A stretch of DNA of 64,000 nt, taken from the NCBI GenBank assembly GCA_002205125.1, contig NIOE01000004.1, positions 372,001 through 436,000 on the forward strand, in the 5' to 3' direction. The notes beneath the pieces are model-generated. The model made no database searches. It was not told where the DNA came from and saw only the letters and a program-made list of their open reading frames with translations. Shown here in pieces: positions 42,208-51,277 of the stretch (the first letter of the stretch is position 1; every line of letters starts with the position of its first letter). Source of the stretch: Roseateles noduli (lineage in GTDB: Bacteria; Pseudomonadota; Gammaproteobacteria; Burkholderiales; Burkholderiaceae_C). A program made the translations under genes and the position numbers.

Positions 42208-45200
42208 ATGAATCTCTCCAAATTCTTCATCGACCGCCCGATCTTCGCGGGTGTGCTGTCGGTGCTGATCTTCGTCTCCGGGCTGCTCGCCGTGCGCGTG
42301 CTGCCGATCTCGGAATACCCGGAAGTCGTGCCGCCGCAGGTGGTCGTCCGCGCGCAGTACCCCGGCGCCAACCCCAAGGTCATCGCCGAAGCGGTGGCCA
42401 CGCCGCTCGAGGAATCGATCAACGGCGTCGAAGGCATGCTCTACATGGGCAGCCAGGCGACCACCGACGGCCTGATGACGCTGACGGTCACCTTCAAGCT
42501 GGGCACCGACCCGGACAAGGCCCAGCAGCTGGTGCAGAACCGCGTCTCGCAAGCCGAGCCGCGTCTGCCCGAGGAGGTCCGCCGACTGGGTCTGACGACG
42601 GTCAAGAGCAGTCCCGACCTGACCATGGTCGTGCACTTGCTGTCGCCCAACGACCGCTACGACATGACCTACCTCCGCAACTACGCGGTGCTGAACGTCA
42701 AGGACCGCCTCGCGCGCATCCAGGGGGTGGGTCAGGTGCAGCTGTTCGGCTCGGGCGACTACTCGATGCGCGTCTGGCTGGACCCGCAGAAGGTGGCGGA
42801 GCACGGCCTGTCGGCCAGCGACGTCGTCCAGGCGATCCGTGAGCAGAACGTGCAGGCGGCCGCTGGTGTCGTCGGCGCTTCGCCGGGCCTGCAGGGCATC
42901 GACCTGCAGCTGCCGATCAACGCGCAAGGTCGTCTGAACAATGAGCAGGAATTCGGCGACATCATCGTCAAGTCCGGCGCCAACGGCCAGGTGACGCGTC
43001 TGCGCGACCTGGGCCGCATCGAGCTGGGTGCCGCGGAATACGCGCTGCGCTCGCTGCTGGACAACAAGTCCGCAGTGGCGATCCCGATCTTCCAGGCCCC
43101 GGGCTCGAACGCGATCGAGATCTCGAACAACGTGCGCGCCACGATGGCCGAGCTGAAGAAGGCCATGCCTGAAGGCGTGGACTACTCCATCGTCTACGAC
43201 CCGACGCAGTTCGTCCGTGCGTCCATCGAGTCCGTCGTGCACACGCTGCTGGAAGCGGTGGCGCTGGTCGTGCTGGTCGTGATCCTGTTCCTGCAGACCT
43301 GGCGCGCGTCCATCATCCCGCTGCTGGCGGTGCCGGTGTCCATCATCGGCACCTTCGCGGTGATGCACCTGTTCGGCTTCTCGATCAACGCGCTGTCGCT
43401 GTTCGGCCTCGTGCTGGCGATCGGCATCGTGGTGGACGACGCGATCGTGGTCGTGGAGAACGTCGAGCGCAACATCGAGGCGGGCCTGAGTCCGCGTGAG
43501 GCGACCTACCGCGCGATGCGCGAAGTGTCGGGTCCCATCATCGCGATCGCGCTGGTGCTGGTCGCGGTGTTCGTGCCGCTGGCCTTCATCACCGGCCTGA
43601 CGGGTCAGTTCTACAAGCAGTTCGCGCTGACGATCGCGATGTCGACGGTGATCTCGGCGGTCAACTCGCTGACGCTGTCGCCCGCGCTGGCCGCGATGCT
43701 GCTCAAGGGCCACGACGCGCCCAAGGACTGGCTGACCCGCGCGATGGACAAGGTGCTGGGCCGCTTCTTCGGCGGCTTCAACAAGCTGTTCAACCGCGGC
43801 GCCAAGGCCTACAGCGGCGGCGTGACCAAGGCAATCTCGCGCAAGATCATCATGCTGATCGTCTACGGCGGTCTGCTGGGTCTGACGGTGGGCCTGTTCA
43901 AGGCGGTGCCCAGCGGCTTCGTGCCGGCGCAGGACAAGCAGTACCTGATCGGCTTCGCGCAGCTGCCGGATGGCGCCACGCTGGACCGCACGGAAGACGT
44001 GATCCGCCGCATGAGCGAGATCGCGATGAAGACCCCCGGCGTCGACCACGCCGTGTCCTTCCCGGGCCTGTCGATCAACGGCTTCACCAACAGCTCGAAC
44101 TCGGGCATCGTCTTCACGCCGCTGAAGCCTTTCGACGAACGCACCGGCAAGGGCCTGTCCGCCGGTGAGATCGCGGGCAACCTGAACGCGCAGTTCGCGC
44201 AGATCCAGGACGCCTTCGTCGTGATGTTCCCGCCCCCGCCGGTGCAGGGTCTGGGCACCACGGGCGGCTTCAAGTTCCAGCTGGAAGACCGCGGCGGTCT
44301 CGGCTACGAGGCGCTCGACGGCGCGGTGAAGGCCTTCATGGCCAAGGCGCAGAAGGCGCCGGAACTGGCGGGACTGTTCAGCAGCTACCAGGTCAACGTG
44401 CCGCAGCTGTACGCGAACCTCGACCGCACCAAGGCGCGCCAGCTGGGCGTGGCGGTGACGGACGTGTTCGACACCATGCAGATCTACCTGGGCTCGCTGT
44501 ACGTCAACGACTTCAACAAGTTCGGCCGCACCTACACGGTCCGTGTGCAGGCGGACGCCGCCTACCGCGCCCGTGCCGAGGATGTCGGTCTGCTGAAGGT
44601 GCGTTCCGCCTCGGGCGAGATGGTGCCGCTGTCGGCGCTGATGAAGGTCGAGCCGAGCTTCGGTCCGGAACGCGCGATGCGCTACAACGGTTTCCTGTCG
44701 GCCGACATCAACGGCGGCGCGGCGCCGGGTTACTCGACCGGCCAGGCGCAGGACGCGGTCGCGCGCATCGCCGCGGAGACGCTGCCCCCGGGCATCAGCT
44801 ACGAGTGGACCGAGCTGACCTACCAGGAGATCCTGGCGGGCAATTCGGGTGTGTGGGTCTTCCCGCTGGCCATCCTGCTGGTGTTCCTGGTGCTGGCCGC
44901 GCAGTACGAAAGCCTGGCGCTGCCGGTGGCGATCATCCTGATCGTGCCGATGGGTCTGCTGGCGGCGATGACCGGTGTGTTCCTGAGCCACGGGGACAAC
45001 AACGTCTTCACGCAGATCGGGTTGATCGTGCTGGTGGGCTTGTCGGCGAAGAACGCGATCCTGATCGTGGAGTTCGCCCGCGAGCTGGAATTCGCCGGCA
45101 GGACGCCGCTGCAGGCGGCCATCGAGGCGAGCCGGCTGCGTCTGCGTCCGATCCTGATGACGTCGATGGCGTTCGTGATGGGCGTGCTGCCGCTGGTGCT

Positions 45201-45471
45201 GGCCACGGGCGCGGGCGCGGAGATGCGCAACGCGATGGGCGTGGCGGTGTTCGCCGGGATGATCGGCGTGACGGCCTTCGGCCTGTTCCTGACGCCGGTG
45301 TTCTACGTGGTGGTGCGTCGCCTGACGGGCAACAAGCCGCTCAAGCAGCACGGCGAGGTGCCGCATGACGTCGAGGCGTTCGTGCAGCCCGCGCAGGGCG
45401 AGGGCCACGACTTCGGCCCGGGCGGCAACGCCCGCCCGCATCCGGCTGCGCCGCGCCACGAGCACGAATAA
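42208..45471 (+). CDS. RND multidrug efflux pump, HAE1 family (MexF-like)
   Basis: 1087 residues. Twelve membrane helices with two large periplasmic loops. The N-terminus MNLSKFFIDRPIFAGVLSVLIFVSGLLAVRVLPISEYPEVVPPQVVVRAQYPGA and the GIVVDDAIVVVENVERN helix carry the Asp pair of the proton relay. AKNAILIVEFARELE gives the matching Lys helix. The MexF branch is suggested by sequence style and by gene order. The C-terminal tail (about 1050-1087) is His/Pro-rich and longer than usual. It exports drugs or solvents as a trimer with the adaptor and the channel encoded next. Confidence 0.93.
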   Translation: MNLSKFFIDRPIFAGVLSVLIFVSGLLAVRVLPISEYPEVVPPQVVVRAQYPGANPKVIAEAVATPLEESINGVEGMLYMGSQATTDGLMTLTVTFKLGTDPDKAQQLVQNRVSQAEPRLPEEVRRLGLTTVKSSPDLTMVVHLLSPNDRYDMTYLRNYAVLNVKDRLARIQGVGQVQLFGSGDYSMRVWLDPQKVAEHGLSASDVVQAIREQNVQAAAGVVGASPGLQGIDLQLPINAQGRLNNEQEFGDIIVKSGANGQVTRLRDLGRIELGAAEYALRSLLDNKSAVAIPIFQAPGSNAIEISNNVRATMAELKKAMPEGVDYSIVYDPTQFVRASIESVVHTLLEAVALVVLVVILFLQTWRASIIPLLAVPVSIIGTFAVMHLFGFSINALSLFGLVLAIGIVVDDAIVVVENVERNIEAGLSPREATYRAMREVSGPIIAIALVLVAVFVPLAFITGLTGQFYKQFALTIAMSTVISAVNSLTLSPALAAMLLKGHDAPKDWLTRAMDKVLGRFFGGFNKLFNRGAKAYSGGVTKAISRKIIMLIVYGGLLGLTVGLFKAVPSGFVPAQDKQYLIGFAQLPDGATLDRTEDVIRRMSEIAMKTPGVDHAVSFPGLSINGFTNSSNSGIVFTPLKPFDERTGKGLSAGEIAGNLNAQFAQIQDAFVVMFPPPPVQGLGTTGGFKFQLEDRGGLGYEALDGAVKAFMAKAQKAPELAGLFSSYQVNVPQLYANLDRTKARQLGVAVTDVFDTMQIYLGSLYVNDFNKFGRTYTVRVQADAAYRARAEDVGLLKVRSASGEMVPLSALMKVEPSFGPERAMRYNGFLSADINGGAAPGYSTGQAQDAVARIAAETLPPGISYEWTELTYQEILAGNSGVWVFPLAILLVFLVLAAQYESLALPVAIILIVPMGLLAAMTGVFLSHGDNNVFTQIGLIVLVGLSAKNAILIVEFARELEFAGRTPLQAAIEASRLRLRPILMTSMAFVMGVLPLVLATGAGAEMRNAMGVAVFAGMIGVTAFGLFLTPVFYVVVRRLTGNKPLKQHGEVPHDVEAFVQPAQGEGHDFGPGGNARPHPAAPRHEHE

Positions 45472-45483
45472 AGGATTCGAGCC

Positions 45484-46908
45484 ATGAAAACGAAACTGAT
45501 GATGACGACGCTGCTGGCGGCCCTGGTGCTGGCCGGTTGCGCGACACCGCCGCCGATCGATGAGTCGCGCCTGCCGGCGACGCCGACGGCCTTCAAGGCT
45601 CAGGCGCCGCAGGCGACCGCAACGGTCGGCGAGGCGCGCTGGGCGGTGGCCCCGCCCGCCGATGCCGAGCCGCGCGGCGACTGGTGGCTGGCGTTCGGCG
45701 ATGCGACGCTGAACGACCTGATCCGCCGCTCGCTGGTCAACAACAACGACCTGCAGGGTGCAGCGGCGCGACTGGCGCAAGCGCGCGCCTTGCTGCGCAG
45801 CACGAATGCGGATCGCCTGCCGCAAGTCGGCGCGAGCGCCGGTGCGACGCGAGGAACGGTGGCGGGCCAAGGTCCGGCCGCCACGACGGTCTACAACGCC
45901 GGTCTGGGCGCGAGCTGGGAAGTGGACCTCTCCGGTCGCTTGTCGGAAGCGACGCGTGCGGCTTCGCTGGACGCGCAGTCGCGTGAAGCGCTGCTGCAGT
46001 CGACGCGGCTGATGGTGCAGGCGGATGTGGCGCAGACCTACCTGGCGCTGCGTTTCGCCGATCAGGAACGTCGACTGGTGCGCGACACGGTCGCGGCCTA
46101 TCGCGAGACGCTGTCGCTGACGCAGCGTCGCTATCAAGCGGGCGACGTCGCGGAACTGGATCTGGCGCGCGTGCAGACGGAAGTCGCCGCGACCGAAGCC
46201 GAGGCGATCAGCCTCGACCGCCGTCGTGCCGAGCTGGAGAACGCGCTGTCGGTGCTGTTGGGCGAGCCCGCGTCGGGCTTCAAGGTGGCGGAAGACACGG
46301 CGCTCGCGCCGCTGCCGGCGATCCCGTCGGGACTGCCGAGCACGGTGCTGGCGCGTCGTCCCGACGTGGCCGCATCGCAGCGCAGCCTGCTGGCGGCGCA
46401 GTCGCGGGTGGGCGTGGCGCAGGCCGCGTGGTTCCCGAGCCTGACGCTGACGGCCAACGGCGGCTACGCGTCGCCGGAGCTGAGCGATGTGTTCCGCTGG
46501 TCGGCGCGCGCGTGGTCGGTCGACGCGCTGCTGTCGCTGCCGATCTTCGACGGCGGCCGTCGCAAGGCTGGCGTGGAATCGGCGAAGGCGGGCCTGGATC
46601 TCGCGATGTCGAGCTACCGCCAGCAGCTGCTGCAGGCGCTGCGTGAGGTCGAGGACTCGCTGGTCGGGCTGCAGACCTTGTCGCAGCAGGCGGAAGTGCA
46701 AGGGCAGGCGGTGCAGTCGTCGACGCGCGCGACGGCGCTGTCGGACTCGCGCTACCGCAACGGGCTGGTCAGCCAGCTCGACCTGCTCGACGCGCGCCGC
46801 AGCGAACTGCGCAACCGACGCGCGGCGCTGCAGGTGCAGGCGGCGCAGTACCAGGCGACGGTCGGACTCGTCCGCGCCCTGGGCGGCGGCTGGACCACCC
46901 CAGCCTGA
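45484..46908 (+). CDS. NodT/OprN-type outer-membrane efflux lipoprotein
   Basis: 474 residues with a lipobox LVLAGC (Cys19). The RND OM factor fold is clear: WWLAFGDATLNDLIRRSLVNNNDLQGAAARLAQARALL, then RRYQAGDVAELDLARVQTEVAATEA and the second repeat half. It forms the outer-membrane channel of the tripartite pump. It follows the pump gene by 12 bases. A strong terminator lies about 60 bases after its stop. Confidence 0.92.
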   Translation: MKTKLMMTTLLAALVLAGCATPPPIDESRLPATPTAFKAQAPQATATVGEARWAVAPPADAEPRGDWWLAFGDATLNDLIRRSLVNNNDLQGAAARLAQARALLRSTNADRLPQVGASAGATRGTVAGQGPAATTVYNAGLGASWEVDLSGRLSEATRAASLDAQSREALLQSTRLMVQADVAQTYLALRFADQERRLVRDTVAAYRETLSLTQRRYQAGDVAELDLARVQTEVAATEAEAISLDRRRAELENALSVLLGEPASGFKVAEDTALAPLPAIPSGLPSTVLARRPDVAASQRSLLAAQSRVGVAQAAWFPSLTLTANGGYASPELSDVFRWSARAWSVDALLSLPIFDGGRRKAGVESAKAGLDLAMSSYRQQLLQALREVEDSLVGLQTLSQQAEVQGQAVQSSTRATALSDSRYRNGLVSQLDLLDARRSELRNRRAALQVQAAQYQATVGLVRALGGGWTTPA

Positions 46909-46970
46909 GCCCCGCCCGGGCAAGACCCGGCCCCTTTCAATGCGACCGGACCTTTACCGGTGCCCCTTTG

Positions 46971-46998
46971 GGCGTGCAGGAGTGCACGCCTTTTTTTT
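46971..46998 (+). terminator. strong intrinsic terminator after the efflux operon
   Basis: GGCGTGCA / TGCACGCC (8-bp stem, four-base loop GGAG) followed by eight T. One of the clearest terminators in the window. Confidence 0.92.
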
Positions 46999-47062
46999 GC
47001 CCATGACAGGGCAAGTGCGGCGTCCAACGCATGAGGCGCCGGAAAGGTGTCCATGTTCGACG

Positions 47063-48070
47063 CTACTGCTGACGCCTTCTATCCCTCCTGTTCTCGTGAA
47101 ACAGGCTGGACAATCTCGATACTTCTGCATAGAAGGGATCGTTGCTCTTCCCCTTTGCTTTCAGGTAGTAAGTCAGCTCCGTGAGAACGGTGGGCGCCTC
47201 CCATTCGAATGCGTAGGCGTAGTCCAGGCGTTGGCCAATGTACTTTTTCAACTCGTTGTCATGGTCGGTGGCGGTCAGGCTCTCGCGCAGTTCATCCCAT
47301 TTGATCTCATCGGTTAGTTCCTTCGGCGGCGTCATCCATTCGGCCAGTTGCTTCTCATCCTTCGGCTTCTCGTCTTCGGCCCATCCTTCAGGGCCGGGTT
47401 GGTGATTGGCCATCATTTCGGCAATGTGGGTGAGCTCGTGAATGATCATGGACTGGCGCTTCACGTCATGCTCCATGCCATACGCATTGAACAGATTCTT
47501 GATCTTCAGCGACCACTGCCAACGCTCATCTTTCACGACGACTTGCGGTGCACCTTGCTCGTTGATTGCAGCATGCCCCTCCTTCGAGGACTTGCCGTAT
47601 CCGATGTCGTCCGGATAGTTGTCCTGGATCGCGATGAGCTCTTCCAGCGTCGCGCTCAAGGCATCATCGTCCGCCGCCACCTGGCGCATCTTGGCAATGT
47701 CTTGTGCGTCGAAACGTCCCTGCAAGACAGGCGGACCATTGATTCCGCTGCGGTTCGACTCGCCTTGCAGCACGATCGATTGCGATACCGCATGTCCGCC
47801 GACGGCGATGGCGTCGCGCTCCCCGCTATCGTCATGAAAGCGCTGCGCGGTATCGCGCTTCGCTGGCTGCGGTGCGTCGTCCTCTGCGTCCTCCATCGCA
47901 CGCTGGGTAGGGGCCGCAGTGCCGAGCTGCGCGATCGCGCGCTTTTGAGCCAACAACCGCGGGCTGCTGTCGAACGGCCCGGACGCCAGGCGCCGTTGCA
48001 AGGCGTCCGGTTCGGCCGCCGGGCGAAGTTGTGCGAACTTGGCCCTGATCTGGGAAGAAGATTCGCGCAT
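47063..48070 (-). CDS. putative HExxH metallopeptidase-type protein with toxin-like N-terminus
   Basis: 335 residues. HELTH (211-215) in QSMIIHELTHIAEMM is a zinc HExxH motif; Glu in EAPTVLTELTYY (about 291-302) could be the third ligand. The N-terminal 120 residues are polar and disordered, with QRRLASGPFDSSPRLLAQKRAIAQLG (25-50) and VLQGRFD, a pattern common in proteins linked to extracellular contractile injection systems and related toxins. ATG 48070 has AGGAG eight bases upstream; ATG 48076 would be too close. Base use (more A/T at third positions) is unlike its neighbours. Stands alone. The upstream 230 bases hold no gene. Confidence 0.6.
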   Translation of the reverse strand: MRESSSQIRAKFAQLRPAAEPDALQRRLASGPFDSSPRLLAQKRAIAQLGTAAPTQRAMEDAEDDAPQPAKRDTAQRFHDDSGERDAIAVGGHAVSQSIVLQGESNRSGINGPPVLQGRFDAQDIAKMRQVAADDDALSATLEELIAIQDNYPDDIGYGKSSKEGHAAINEQGAPQVVVKDERWQWSLKIKNLFNAYGMEHDVKRQSMIIHELTHIAEMMANHQPGPEGWAEDEKPKDEKQLAEWMTPPKELTDEIKWDELRESLTATDHDNELKKYIGQRLDYAYAFEWEAPTVLTELTYYLKAKGKSNDPFYAEVSRLSSLFHENRRDRRRQQ

Positions 48071-48304
48071 CGTCATCGCTCCTGCCGAGTGGGAGATCGA
48101 GGGCTCGATCGGTCTCGCCATGCTAGGTCGGGCAGCAGATGTCGAAGATCGGCTACATGCTGAGATCCAGCTCGGTGAAACGCCTAGTCGAGCCGGCAAC
48201 AATGCGTGCTGCTGGCGTACTGCATCGGGGGCGGCGGCCGAGAATTTCATGACGTTCAACTTGCACACGTTGGCAGACCATCCCCAGACCTCTCCGTTTG
48301 TGCG

Positions 48305-48541
48305 ATGACAAAGATCGGGCACCTTCCGTGTTTCTTCTGCAAACTCACCTCGTTGAGCGACTTGGGCTCGATCGATACCTTGCATGGATGCCGCGACAGT
48401 GATCAAGTCGAGGAGCGCTACTTCGGCAGTGATGCGCAGGGCTGGTTGAATCTCCAATCCGCCTACGACCTGCGACTCGCCGAGAAGGCTGCGGGTCGAA
48501 TCATCAAACGCGAAATCCGCCCGATGGCTGTGGCGGCGTGA
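48305..48541 (+). CDS. small hypothetical protein (78 aa), uncertain
   Basis: Short frame with GC-biased third bases, encoding a Cys-bearing N-terminus (LPCFFCKLTS and LHGCRDSD) and a basic helical C-terminus (YDLRLAEKAAGRIIKREI). There is no clear ribosome site. The minus strand also has an open frame here, so the call is weak. No family is recognised. Confidence 0.4.
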   Translation: MTKIGHLPCFFCKLTSLSDLGSIDTLHGCRDSDQVEERYFGSDAQGWLNLQSAYDLRLAEKAAGRIIKREIRPMAVAA

Positions 48542-48553
48542 GTCGATCGCCGC

Positions 48554-48787
48554 TCAGCAATGCCCACCCGCCCGCGCCCGCAGCCGGCGCCAGCCGGCAC
48601 GCATGAGCCACGTGCCGATCCCGGCCAGCAGCAGCACGATCACGAACGCTCCGCCGGCTCCCGCCGGCGCGCCTGCGCCTTCCGCGGCGCCGATCAGCGG
48701 CTTGAGCGCGTTGTAGCCCGCCACAACCGCCGCGATCCAGAGGACCGCTCCGCCCAGAAACTGCCCGAGCGCCACCAGCTTGTTCAT
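48554..48787 (-). CDS. small two-helix membrane protein (77 aa)
   Basis: Two membrane helices (LVALGQFLGGAVLWIAAVVAGYNAL and AFVIVLLLAGIGTWLMRAGW) with a Gly/Ala-rich loop. ATG 48787 has GGAG seven bases upstream. I do not recognise a family. It lies alone between a small frame and the dehalogenase-like gene. Confidence 0.6.
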   Translation of the reverse strand: MNKLVALGQFLGGAVLWIAAVVAGYNALKPLIGAAEGAGAPAGAGGAFVIVLLLAGIGTWLMRAGWRRLRARAGGHC

Positions 48788-48853
48788 CCCGTCACTCCGT
48801 CCACGTCGGACACTGCAATGCATGCAGCCTAACGGTCCTTATGGCCGCTTCGC

Positions 48854-49831
48854 TCAAAGCCCCTCGGTGAGGAACGGCATCACCGCCGCCAGCAGCGCGT
48901 CCGGCGCTTCCTCCGGGATGTAGTGACCGCAGGGCAGCGGACCGCCGTCGACGTCCGCCGCGACACGTTGCCATTCCTTCAGCGGGTCGAAGCACTTCGC
49001 CACCACGCCTTGCGCACCCCAGTACACACGCAGCGGCATCGCCAGCTTCGCGCCCGCGTCGCGGTCCACACGGTCGTCCACGAGGTCGATGCCCGCTGCC
49101 GCCCGGTAGTCCTCGCACATGCCGTGCGCGGTGCCAGGTAGTGCCAGCGCGCGCTGGTACTCGGCGAACGCACGCGGATCGAAGGCCGACAGGCCCGCAT
49201 GCCGCCTGCCCATCACGTCCAGCGCATACGCCGCAGGATCGGCCTCGATGAGCCGCTCCGGCATCGGCGCCGGCTGGATCAGGAAGAACCAGTGCCAGTA
49301 CGCCCGCGCGAAGGCCTCGGTCGTCTGCTCGTACATTGCCAGCGTCGGTGCGATGTCCAGCAGCGCGAGGCGCTCGACCGCCGTCGGATGATCCGCCGCC
49401 ATCCGGTGGGCGACCCGCGCGCCCCGGTCATGCGCCAGCACCCTGAAACGCTCATGCCCGAGCGCCCCCATCACCGCGATCAGATCCTGCGCCATGCGGC
49501 GCTTGCTGTAGTTGCCGTGGTCCTCGTCGCCCTTCGGCTTCGACGAATCGCCATACCCGCGCAGGTCCGGCATCACGACGGTGAAACGCGCCGCCAACGC
49601 CGGCAGCACGCGATGCCAGATCACCAGCGTCTGCGGATGCCCGTGGATCAGCAGCAGCGGCGGACCTTCGCCGCACACGCGCGCATGGATGCGCACGCCG
49701 GGCTCGGTCTCGACGGACAGCCGCCGCGTCGACGAAGGAAACAGGGCATCGGCCGGATGCGGCTCGACGGCGAAGTCCGCCGCGAAGGCGGAAGCGCCGA
49801 CGGAGCCGGCAGTGGAGGAGGGCGCGCTCAT
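48854..49831 (-). CDS. alpha/beta hydrolase, fluoroacetate-dehalogenase-like
   Basis: 325 residues. The pattern is close to fluoroacetate dehalogenases: RGYGDSSKPKGD, nucleophile Asp135 in LAHDRGARVAHRMA with the two carboxylate-binding Arg (136, 139), the halide-stabilising His-Trp in YWHWFFLIQPAP (180-181), CEDYRAAAGID, and the catalytic His in LPCGHYIPEEAPD. These enzymes break the C-F bond of fluoroacetate; related proteins take other haloacids or epoxides. An N-terminal extension of about 25 residues lacks family likeness. Overlaps ltrA by four bases. Confidence 0.75.
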   Translation of the reverse strand: MSAPSSTAGSVGASAFAADFAVEPHPADALFPSSTRRLSVETEPGVRIHARVCGEGPPLLLIHGHPQTLVIWHRVLPALAARFTVVMPDLRGYGDSSKPKGDEDHGNYSKRRMAQDLIAVMGALGHERFRVLAHDRGARVAHRMAADHPTAVERLALLDIAPTLAMYEQTTEAFARAYWHWFFLIQPAPMPERLIEADPAAYALDVMGRRHAGLSAFDPRAFAEYQRALALPGTAHGMCEDYRAAAGIDLVDDRVDRDAGAKLAMPLRVYWGAQGVVAKCFDPLKEWQRVAADVDGGPLPCGHYIPEEAPDALLAAVMPFLTEGL

Positions 49832-51048
49832 GCGCCGATGCTAGGCGCGTCGTCTTCGTTCCCGCTGTCGGGAATGAGACACATCGCCCGCGAGCGCCGC
49901 TCCCAGGCCGCCAGCGCCACCAGCACCGCGCAGGCGAAGGCGCTGGTCGCGACCGGCGGCCAGCCGTGCACGAACGGCCCCGCCGCGGCCAGCACCAGCA
50001 CCGCCACGCCGTGCGACCACGGCCAGCGCCCGACCACCGTGCGCTTGAACAGCCCCACGCCGATCACATAGAGCGCCACGCCGCCCAGCAGGCACAGCGC
50101 CGTCTTCAGATCCGTGTGGCCGTCCGGATGCGCCAGGACGAATTCATCCGCCGCCGCGTTGACGATGATCCCCGCCACGATCGGCAGGTGGATGTAGGTG
50201 TAGGCCAGCCGTGCCAGCCGCCCCGGGTCGTCGCTGTGGACGATGCGGCCCGTCGCGAAGTCGTTGGTCGTGTCGAAGTACAGCCACCACAGCGCGATGC
50301 TCCCGGCGAAGGACACCAGGAAGGCCAGCAGGCTCATCGTCGTCAGCGGCTCCTCCGCGAAGGTCGCGCCCGTCACCAGCAGCGACTCGCCCAGCGCGAT
50401 GATCACGAAGAGCGCGCAGCGCTCGGCCAGGTGACCGCCGGAGATCGTCCAGTCCGCCGTCGTCGACCGCCCCAGCCCCGGCACGAAGAAGCCGGCCGAC
50501 GGCCCGACGACCTCGATCGCCAGCGCCGCCACCCACAACGGCACCCGCAGCGAGGGGTTCAGCGCCCCGGCGATCCACAGCACCGCCGACACGGCCAGCC
50601 ACGCGCCGATGCGCTGGAAGTTGCGCACCAGGCCTGCATCCGCACCGCGCGCCGCCCAGAGGAAGAACAGCGTCCGCCCGACCTGGATCGCCGTGAACGA
50701 GGCGGCGAACATCAGCGCGCGTTCCCCGAAGGCCTGTGGCAGCGAGACCGACATCAGCAGTCCCGCCAGCATCATCGCGAACAGGCAGATCCGCACCGGC
50801 AGGCGTTCCGGGTCCAGCCAGTTGGTCACCCACGAGGTGAAGATCCACACCCACCAGACCGCCGCCATCAGGAACCCGGTCTGCAACGCGCCCGACAGCG
50901 TGACGCCGTCATGCGCGAAATGGCCGATCAGCGTGTGCGACAGCTGTGTGACGGCGAAGACGAAGACGAGGTCGAAGAACAGCTCGACGAAGCTGACCTT
51001 CGCGTGGCCGTGCGGGTCGGGCTGGCGCAGGAGGGGAACGGTGGGCAT
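49828..51048 (-). CDS. ltrA: LtrA family (low temperature requirement) membrane protein
   Basis: 406 residues, many membrane helices. The family-defining N-terminus HAKVSFVELFFDLVFVFAVTQLSHTLIGH and the GGHLAERCALFVIIALGESLLVTGATF helix pattern are present. LtrA was named for low-temperature growth in Listeria; its biochemical role is unknown. It is translationally coupled to the dehalogenase-like gene (ATGA). ATG 51048 begins at the conserved N-terminus. Confidence 0.85.
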   Translation of the reverse strand: MPTVPLLRQPDPHGHAKVSFVELFFDLVFVFAVTQLSHTLIGHFAHDGVTLSGALQTGFLMAAVWWVWIFTSWVTNWLDPERLPVRICLFAMMLAGLLMSVSLPQAFGERALMFAASFTAIQVGRTLFFLWAARGADAGLVRNFQRIGAWLAVSAVLWIAGALNPSLRVPLWVAALAIEVVGPSAGFFVPGLGRSTTADWTISGGHLAERCALFVIIALGESLLVTGATFAEEPLTTMSLLAFLVSFAGSIALWWLYFDTTNDFATGRIVHSDDPGRLARLAYTYIHLPIVAGIIVNAAADEFVLAHPDGHTDLKTALCLLGGVALYVIGVGLFKRTVVGRWPWSHGVAVLVLAAAGPFVHGWPPVATSAFACAVLVALAAWERRSRAMCLIPDSGNEDDAPSIGA

Positions 51049-51277
51049 CCCCGGACTGTCGCATGCGTGCACCACCCCGCCACCGGGGCCGATGCCGGCT
51101 TGACGCCAATCGCACGGCCATCCCCATAATCGCCCGCATCGCCCCCCGGCCAAGCCGTCGCCACGGCCGGGCGAGCGGCACGCTTCCTGCGTGTCCTCAG
51201 CGATCGCTTCGCCTTTCTTCCGCGTCCCCGCGCGTCCGCCTTTCCCATTTCAGCCCTCGATCCGCCCGAGCCGTTGC

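Noticed and set aside
41887-46923. 1678-residue open frame on the minus strand
   Set aside because: It is the antisense of the RND pump and channel genes; its product is a low-complexity His/Arg/Gln sequence typical of reading GC-rich genes backwards.
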